Below are positions 59,691 to 64,000 of a stretch of 64,000 nucleotides of DNA, in pieces. Each line of letters starts with the position of its first letter. Positions within the stretch are counted from its first letter, which is position 1. The position numbers were made by a program, and so were the translations under genes. The notes beneath the pieces were generated by a model. The model searched no databases. It saw only the letters and a program-made list of their open reading frames with translations, and had not been told where the DNA came from. The stretch comes from Streptomyces cucumeris (lineage in GTDB: Bacteria > Actinomycetota > Actinomycetes > Streptomycetales > Streptomycetaceae): positions 1 to 64,000 of the forward strand of contig NZ_JANCLX010000025.1 in assembly GCF_024295805.1 (NCBI RefSeq), read 5' to 3'.

Positions 59691-60700
59691 GGCGCCTCCG
59701 CGGGGCGCACCGGCACGTCGGCGGCGACGGCCCGTCCGCCGGTGGCAAGGCCTGCGGGGAGAGAACCGAACCGCGCTGTCACCCAGTCGTCGTCGTAGAC
59801 GGTGCCGACATAGCGTTCACCCAGATCGGGAGAGATGCCCACCACGACCGATCCCGCAGGAATGGCATGGGAGGCGTTGCGAACTGCGGCGACGACGGAC
59901 CCGGTGGATCCTCCGACCAGTACCCCGTAGCTGCGCGCGAGCTCTCGGCAGGCGGCGATCGCCTCCTCCTCGGAGATCAGGACGATGTCGTCGACAGCTT
60001 CCGGCCGACAGATTTCAGGTCGTCGGCTGGCCCCCAGGCCCGGTACATGGCGCGGGCCCGGAGGGTGCCCGAACGTCACGGACCCCAGGGTGTCGACAGC
60101 GACGACTTTCGTCAGCGGTGAGTAGGCCCCGAAATACGAGGTGCAGCCCATGACAGTGCCCGTCGTTCCGGCACCGACGAAGAGGTAGTCCACGATGGGC
60201 AGTTCTTCGAGGATGGCGGCAGCCGTGTGTTCCTCGTGTACGCGGGAGTTCTCAGGATTGGCGTACTGGTTGAGCCACACAGCATCGTCGTCGCCCGACA
60301 GCAGCGCGTGGATATATGCGATCCTCGTTCCGAGATAGCCACCGTTGACGTCCCGTTCTGCGACCTCCACGACCTCTGCTCCGAGTGCCCGCATCGTCTG
60401 AACGCTTTGCCGGGACGCATGAGGATCGGTGACACAGGTGAACGCGTGGCCTTTGGCGGCACACACCATCGCCAGCGCCACGCCGAGGCTTCCGGAGGAG
60501 GATTCGATCACTCGCGTACCGGGGCGGAGAGCACCGGAGGTCTCGGCCTGTTCGACCATGCCGCGGGCGGTCTTGAGCTTGATCGATCCGGCAGGGTTGA
60601 GACCCTCGAGTTTGAGGATGAAGTCGCTGCTAGGGACGATGTCCGACAGGCGCAAGTAGATGTCGTTCGTGACGACGTCATAGGCGTTCTCGTGTATCAC
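59687..60700 (-). CDS. SbnA-like PLP enzyme (2,3-diaminopropionate pathway)
   Basis: 337-aa cysteine-synthase-fold enzyme. FILKLEGLNPAGSIKLKTA carries the PLP lysine; VIESSSGSLGVALAM is the phosphate/carboxylate loop; GGYLGTRIAYIHALL and WLNQYANPENSRVH are segments shared with SbnA rather than CysK; VGAGTTGTVMG and LVGGSTGSVVAAV complete the PLP phosphate site. SbnA condenses O-phosphoserine with glutamate to N-(2-amino-2-carboxyethyl)-glutamate, which SbnB then splits to 2,3-diaminopropionate. No SbnB gene is in the window. The GTG start overlaps the condensation-gene stop (GTGA); an upstream in-frame ATG would lie within that gene. The stop overlaps the PhzE-like start. Confidence 0.85.
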   Translation of the reverse strand: MIHENAYDVVTNDIYLRLSDIVPSSDFILKLEGLNPAGSIKLKTARGMVEQAETSGALRPGTRVIESSSGSLGVALAMVCAAKGHAFTCVTDPHASRQSVQTMRALGAEVVEVAERDVNGGYLGTRIAYIHALLSGDDDAVWLNQYANPENSRVHEEHTAAAILEELPIVDYLFVGAGTTGTVMGCTSYFGAYSPLTKVVAVDTLGSVTFGHPPGPRHVPGLGASRRPEICRPEAVDDIVLISEEEAIAACRELARSYGVLVGGSTGSVVAAVRNASHAIPAGSVVVGISPDLGERYVGTVYDDDWVTARFGSLPAGLATGGRAVAADVPVRPAEAP

Positions 60701-62244
60701 TGGGCTGCCTGTGCGCGTGCGGGGTGCTCCGATAAGACCTGCCCGGTGGATTGGAGCCATTGCTCCCACGGCTCGTGCAGTGCGTCCGGGAGGCGGGTCA
60801 GCAATGAGCTGAATGCATCGACGAACTCCTGGACGGCCGCCGCGTCGAGGGTCTCGGTCGAGTACTCGACGTTCAACTCGATCGAGTCCGCGGACTGGTA
60901 GGCGACGATGCCAAGGTCCGAGCGGGTACCGGACACCGGGATCTCACTCACCATGACTTCTGCTCCCGGAAGCTCCAGTCCATCCGCCACCGCCGTGTTC
61001 AGGGTGAGCCACACGCGCGGGAAGCCGTCCAGGTCTGCCCGGTCGTCTCCGAGGTCAAGGGATTCGAGGACCTGCGAAATCGGCAGCGCCTGGTGCGACA
61101 TCGCGGCCGCGACGGTCGCCGCTGTCTCCGTCAGGACGTCCCCGACCGGAAGGTTCTCCTGCGAACGCAGGCGCAGGGCAACCGAGTTGGCCACGAGACC
61201 AATCATGGATGCGATCTCCTCATCCTCCCGGTTGCCGAAGGAACCGGTCACCACAAGGTCGTTGCGTCCAGTGCCTCGCGACAGGATGCGGCTCAAGGCG
61301 AGCAGGAGCACGGTGTACAGGGTTATGTGCCGGGTCCGGCACAGGCCGCGTAGCGGTGCGATGATCTCCGGACCCAGCACAGTCCGCAGCACCGCGCCCG
61401 CTCCGGTGCGTACCTCGGGGCACCGTTTGAAGCCGCGCAGGGGCATGTCGAAACGGGCACCGGCCAGAGTCTCCCGCCAGAAGGCAGTGAGCCGTGCGGC
61501 ACAGTCCGCGTCGAGGTACCGGCGCTGCCAGCGGGCATAGTCAGTGAACTGACATGGCGTGCTCGCGAGCGGCGACCCAGCCCCTTGGACGGCCGCCGCG
61601 TAGAGCGCGCCAAATTCGCGGATGAGGACACTTCCGGATGTCGCGTCAGTGATGACGTGGTGCTGCACGATCACCAGCACCCATCGCGCGTCATCTACGC
61701 GGCCTAGGTGGGCGCGCAGCGCCGGCCCATTCGCCAGATCGAACGGGGTCCGGGCGAGCTGTGAGCACCAGGCGTCCACAGTGGCCTCCGGCGCAGGCTC
61801 CACGCTGGGCCCCCGCAGGTCCTGGCTGACCAACCGGAAGCAGTCAGCGGGCAGGACTTCCTGGACGATCCCACTGCTGATGGACACCAACCTTGTGCGC
61901 AGTGCATGGTGACGCTGCACCAGTTCGGACAATGCCCAGGACATCGCGGACACGTCAACCTCGCCGATGAGGTCGATCCGTAACGGGATGTTCCAGATCT
62001 GGGGAGTGGAAGACCTCCGGCACTGGGCGAGCATCCGCTGCTGGGAGAGTGTGGCCGGGCCACTCGCTTCTACGACGGGGCCAGTCGCCGCTACCTCCAT
62101 CAGCCGCTGCTTGTGGAGGCGCATCATGGCGAGGAGATCTTCTGTCAACGCCTGCTGTGGGCCGTCGTAGGCCAGCCGGCCGTCCACGACGGAGACCTGG
62201 ACGTCCTCCTCCCGGATACGCCGCACGAGGTCCTCGAATTCCAT
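60697..62244 (-). CDS. Free-standing NRPS condensation protein with N-terminal docking segment
   Basis: 515-aa condensation-type protein. Residues about 1-55 (MEFEDLVRRIREEDVQVSVV, then LLAMMRLHKQRLMEV) form a TubC-like N-terminal docking domain. The condensation fold follows: LSQQRMLAQCRRS (C1-like), the active-site motif VQHHVITDATS (HHxxxDA in place of HHxxxDG), FWRETLAGARFDMPL, VTGSFGNREDEEIASMIGLV and NSVALRLR. The second His is present, so amide-bond formation is plausible. No A or carrier domain is fused. The ATG at 62244 was chosen because it starts the docking domain. It lies 101 bases after the precursor-peptide gene and overlaps the SbnA-like gene, so it could join the carrier-bound unit to the ribosomal peptide or to another acceptor. 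Confidence 0.88.
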   Translation of the reverse strand: MEFEDLVRRIREEDVQVSVVDGRLAYDGPQQALTEDLLAMMRLHKQRLMEVAATGPVVEASGPATLSQQRMLAQCRRSSTPQIWNIPLRIDLIGEVDVSAMSWALSELVQRHHALRTRLVSISSGIVQEVLPADCFRLVSQDLRGPSVEPAPEATVDAWCSQLARTPFDLANGPALRAHLGRVDDARWVLVIVQHHVITDATSGSVLIREFGALYAAAVQGAGSPLASTPCQFTDYARWQRRYLDADCAARLTAFWRETLAGARFDMPLRGFKRCPEVRTGAGAVLRTVLGPEIIAPLRGLCRTRHITLYTVLLLALSRILSRGTGRNDLVVTGSFGNREDEEIASMIGLVANSVALRLRSQENLPVGDVLTETAATVAAAMSHQALPISQVLESLDLGDDRADLDGFPRVWLTLNTAVADGLELPGAEVMVSEIPVSGTRSDLGIVAYQSADSIELNVEYSTETLDAAAVQEFVDAFSSLLTRLPDALHEPWEQWLQSTGQVLSEHPARAQAAQ

Positions 62245-62345
62245 AGTGCTCCAGTTACAGGCTGGTGAAGTGAACGGCTGGGCGCCGGCTTCCCGGCTCC
62301 CAGCCCAAACCGTCACCGGTCATATGACCGGCGGGAGTCCAGCGA

Positions 62346-62510
62346 TCAGACCGCGGCAGTGGCGGAGCCCGTCGTGGTGACGGCCTTGACAGCGGTCGAG
62401 GAGCCCGTCGTGGTGACGGCCTTGACAGCGGTCGAGGAGCCCGTCGTGGTGACGGCCTTGACAGCGGTCGAGGAGCCGGCGGAAACCACGTCGCTCTTGA
62501 TCGAGTTCAT
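62346..62510 (-). CDS. Multi-core RiPP precursor peptide (candidate)
   Basis: 54-aa peptide: leader-like MNSIKSDVVSAG, then SSTAVKAVTTTG three times, then SATAAV. The repeats are identical in protein and DNA. The ATG at 62510 follows GAAAGGG at correct spacing. The peptide is rich in Ser/Thr, has one Lys per repeat and no Cys, Asp or Glu in the repeats. Repeated identical cores in a short peptide next to a YcaO gene are typical of RiPP precursors that yield several copies of one product. It heads the operon of NRPS-type genes. A non-precursor role (for example a repetitive structural peptide) is possible but less natural. Also note that the opposite strand is open because of the repeat. Confidence 0.78.
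   Translation of the reverse strand: MNSIKSDVVSAGSSTAVKAVTTTGSSTAVKAVTTTGSSTAVKAVTTTGSATAAV
62365..62472. repeat. Three perfect 36-bp tandem repeats in the precursor gene
   Basis: Units 62365-62400, 62401-62436 and 62437-62472 are identical at every base and encode one 12-residue repeat each. The absence of synonymous differences suggests recent amplification or ongoing homogenisation. Confidence 0.97.
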
Positions 62511-62835
62511 TTTGGACCCTTTCAAATCGGGATTCTCTTGTCTCGGGGGTCGCCGTTTATAGCTTCCTACAAGGTGCACCTTGCGTGCCCTCTCGCCCCC
62601 TAACGAGCAGAGTGGCAGGGATGATCGACAGACCTCAAGATCATGTGGCGCACGTCACCTCAACTGGCAATTATGCCCTATTCTTCACATACTTCCGTTT
62701 TGACCTTGTAGATACATACAATCTGAGCGAGCGTCATGGACTGGTGTATGATTCGAAAACGATCACGACCAAGATCGCGTCGGGGGAAAGATATGCACAG
62801 AGTGGTCAGAAATCCTGAAAGGCATTCCAGAAACG
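62511..62835. promoter_or_regulatory. Divergent, AT-rich control region between precursor and YcaO genes
   Basis: This region drives both arms of the biosynthetic locus. A perfect 14-base palindrome CAAGGTGCACCTTG (62570-62583) lies 60 bases before the precursor ATG, just upstream of a minus-strand -10-like TATAAA (complement of 62556-62561). Toward the YcaO gene the sequence is AT-rich, with TTGACC and TACAAT-like stretches near 62699-62721 whose spacing is not standard. GGGGGAAAG at 62782-62790 looks like a strong ribosome-binding site, but for an ATG (62793) out of phase with YcaO. An open frame at 62585-62818 has no coding character I trust. Confidence 0.55.
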
Positions 62836-64000
62836 ATGCAGACCGCTCGCCGATTAAGCGCAGAGAACGTTCTCAAGGCCTACACAGGGCTCTCGGCCCG
62901 CGCAGGCATCACGCGGATCGCCAACATCACAGGGCTTGACAGCGTCGGGCTTCCCGTATTCCTGGCGATCCGACCGACCGCAAAATCTCTCACGGTCAGC
63001 ATCGGGAAGTCGCCTGACCCCGTTGTGGCCCGCGCATCCGCCCTCATGGAATCATTGGAGACCTGGCACGCGGAGAACCTGTCGCTGCCGACCCGCACCC
63101 TTCCGTGGCTGCCGGGCGACAGAATAAGAGCCATCGATCCGCGATTACTGCCGGCCCCGCTCTATGACGTTCCCTCGTGTGACGACGCACCTCCGGCAGC
63201 ATGGGTGGAGGGAGAAGAGCTGTTCACTGGGGATCGGACCTGGGTCCCCGAACCGGTTGTTTCCATGGACTTCACGAAGAATTGCGAGACCGTGCCCGTT
63301 GCGAGGAACTCCAACGGGCTCGCCTCAGGCGCGACGGAGGATCAGGCAGTCACGCACGCCCTCTGCGAGGTCATCGAGCGGGATGCCGAATGGCGGTGGC
63401 GCACCAGCGATCACAGCGGCCGAGTGGACCTGAGAAGCATCGCGCACCCCGCGTGGCCTGCGCTCTTCGCCATGCTGGACCGTGCGGGCCTGGAAGTGGC
63501 TGTCTGGGATGTCACTTCACCGGTCGGCATACCCTGCTTCGGTGCCGTCGTGCTTCCCTCGGACGACAGTGCGCTGTGGCGACCCACCGGCGTGCACGAC
63601 GGGTTCGCCTGCCATCCCGACCCCTGGCGAGCGCTCGAATCCGCAGTCTGCGAGGCCGTACAGAAGAGGCTCACCTATATCGCCGGCAGCCGTGATGATC
63701 TTAGCCGCGAGGATTTCATCAGGGCCGCGGATCCGGAACTGGTGGAAACAGTACGACGGGAACTCGCCGCCGAACCGTCAGAGGTTGATTTCGACGTGAT
63801 CCCCTCGCTCACCGCCGGGTCTTTCGCCGGTGAGCGCGAGATGGTGTCAGAGCACCTCCGGGCTGCGGGATACGAACAGGCCGTCAAAGTGGATCTGACC
63901 GTAGAGGAATATGGTGCGCCAGTGGTCAAAGTCATAGTTCCGGGAATGTATGGACCGTTTGGCAGCTGTGCCAGGCCCGCGGCGTTCCATGCATTCGAAT
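62836..64000 (+). CDS. YcaO-domain protein, TfuA-associated type (3' end cut by window)
   Basis: At least 388 residues, open at the window end. It opens RRLSAENVLKAYTGLSARAG, then ITRIANITGLDSVGLPVFLA and SLTVSIGKSPDP (55-62), the ATP-binding region, with ALMESLETWHAE (70-81) carrying Glu ligands. A second cluster is NSNGLASGATEDQAVTHALC, then EVIERDAEW. VVKVIVPGMYGP near the end shows that little is missing. The pattern matches YcaO proteins that work with TfuA in peptide-backbone thioamidation. In general, YcaO proteins phosphorylate backbone amides to form azolines, thioamides or amidines. No TfuA or E1-like partner is in the window; it may lie downstream. The first in-phase ATG is 62836, 13 bases after GAAAGG. 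Confidence 0.9.
   Translation, partial: MQTARRLSAENVLKAYTGLSARAGITRIANITGLDSVGLPVFLAIRPTAKSLTVSIGKSPDPVVARASALMESLETWHAENLSLPTRTLPWLPGDRIRAIDPRLLPAPLYDVPSCDDAPPAAWVEGEELFTGDRTWVPEPVVSMDFTKNCETVPVARNSNGLASGATEDQAVTHALCEVIERDAEWRWRTSDHSGRVDLRSIAHPAWPALFAMLDRAGLEVAVWDVTSPVGIPCFGAVVLPSDDSALWRPTGVHDGFACHPDPWRALESAVCEAVQKRLTYIAGSRDDLSREDFIRAADPELVETVRRELAAEPSEVDFDVIPSLTAGSFAGEREMVSEHLRAAGYEQAVKVDLTVEEYGAPVVKVIVPGMYGPFGSCARPAAFHAFE

Noticed and set aside
62365..62472. CRISPR array
   Set aside because: The 36-bp units are directly adjacent with no spacers, and they encode a peptide repeat.
54840..62510. Siderophore (2,3-dihydroxybenzoate/catechol) cluster
   Set aside because: The chorismate enzyme is fused to a glutamine amidotransferase (PhzE type), the isochorismatase is PhzD-like without an aryl-carrier domain, and no EntA-type dehydrogenase, siderophore exporter or receptor is seen.
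62359..62562. Plus-strand open frame over the 36-bp repeats (VVVTALTAVEEP repeats)
   Set aside because: It is open only because the repeat unit is a multiple of three. It lacks a good ribosome-binding site, and the minus-strand frame has one and fits the operon.
62585..62818. Plus-strand 77-aa open frame upstream of YcaO
   Set aside because: AT-rich promoter-like DNA, no coding composition, no recognisable domain.

Overview
The window is high-GC actinobacterial DNA, almost certainly from a Streptomyces. The signs are strong GC3 coding bias, GTG starts, mycothiol-linked genes, Streptomyces-type secreted proteins (I36 inhibitor, S1E protease) and many decayed IS5, ISL3 and IS3-like transposases. 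It looks like an accessory or chromosome-arm region: catabolic and regulatory islands alternate with mobile-element debris. All calls come from reading the sequence; no database search was run.

Region 1 (1-14250) is catabolic. After an ISL3 transposase remnant comes a formaldehyde/nitrosothiol detoxification pair (MBL-fold hydrolase and mycothiol-dependent dehydrogenase). Next is a nearly complete tyrosine/phenylalanine catabolic island on the minus strand: hppD, hmgA, an unrecognised 288-aa gene, fahA, scoA, scoB, with an amino-acid dehydrogenase and a regulator downstream. No recognisable maleylacetoacetate isomerase is present, and the unrecognised gene sits exactly where that step is needed. 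Divergent from hppD are an Lrp/AsnC regulator, a self-sufficient P450-reductase fusion and a second Lrp/AsnC regulator.

Region 2 (14250-31700) is mixed: TetR-controlled oxidoreductase and methyltransferase genes with clear palindromic operators, small secreted proteins, an AraC regulator, several pseudogenes (UvrA tail, primase-polymerase-like gene, transposases), a 30-base poly-C tract, and an MMPL transporter / histidine kinase / NarL-type regulator operon.

Region 3 (31700-51100) is mostly small regulator-enzyme pairs (MerR/SDR, GlxA-AraC/MBL, TetR/FAD-monooxygenase, HxlR/NmrA-like reductase). It also has a probable HelR RNA-polymerase-protection ATPase preceded by a rifamycin-associated element, and a HEAT-repeat gene broken by an in-frame TAA.

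Region 4 (51100-64000) has an S1E protease, nested insertion sequences, and then the most interesting locus. A tightly coupled minus-strand operon encodes a 54-aa peptide made of a 12-residue leader and three perfect 12-residue repeats (SSTAVKAVTTTG), a free-standing NRPS condensation protein with a TubC-like docking segment, an SbnA-like enzyme (2,3-diaminopropionate pathway), a PhzE-like aminodeoxyisochorismate synthase, a free-standing adenylation protein, a carrier protein, an MbtH-like protein and a PhzD-like isochorismatase. Facing it is a YcaO gene of the TfuA-associated type, cut by the window end. The simplest reading is a hybrid RiPP/NRPS biosynthetic system in which a multi-core ribosomal peptide is modified by YcaO and by trans-acting NRPS parts supplied with an aromatic and/or diaminopropionate building block. 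I know of no described system with this combination. An insertion sequence has overwritten the 3' end of the last gene.
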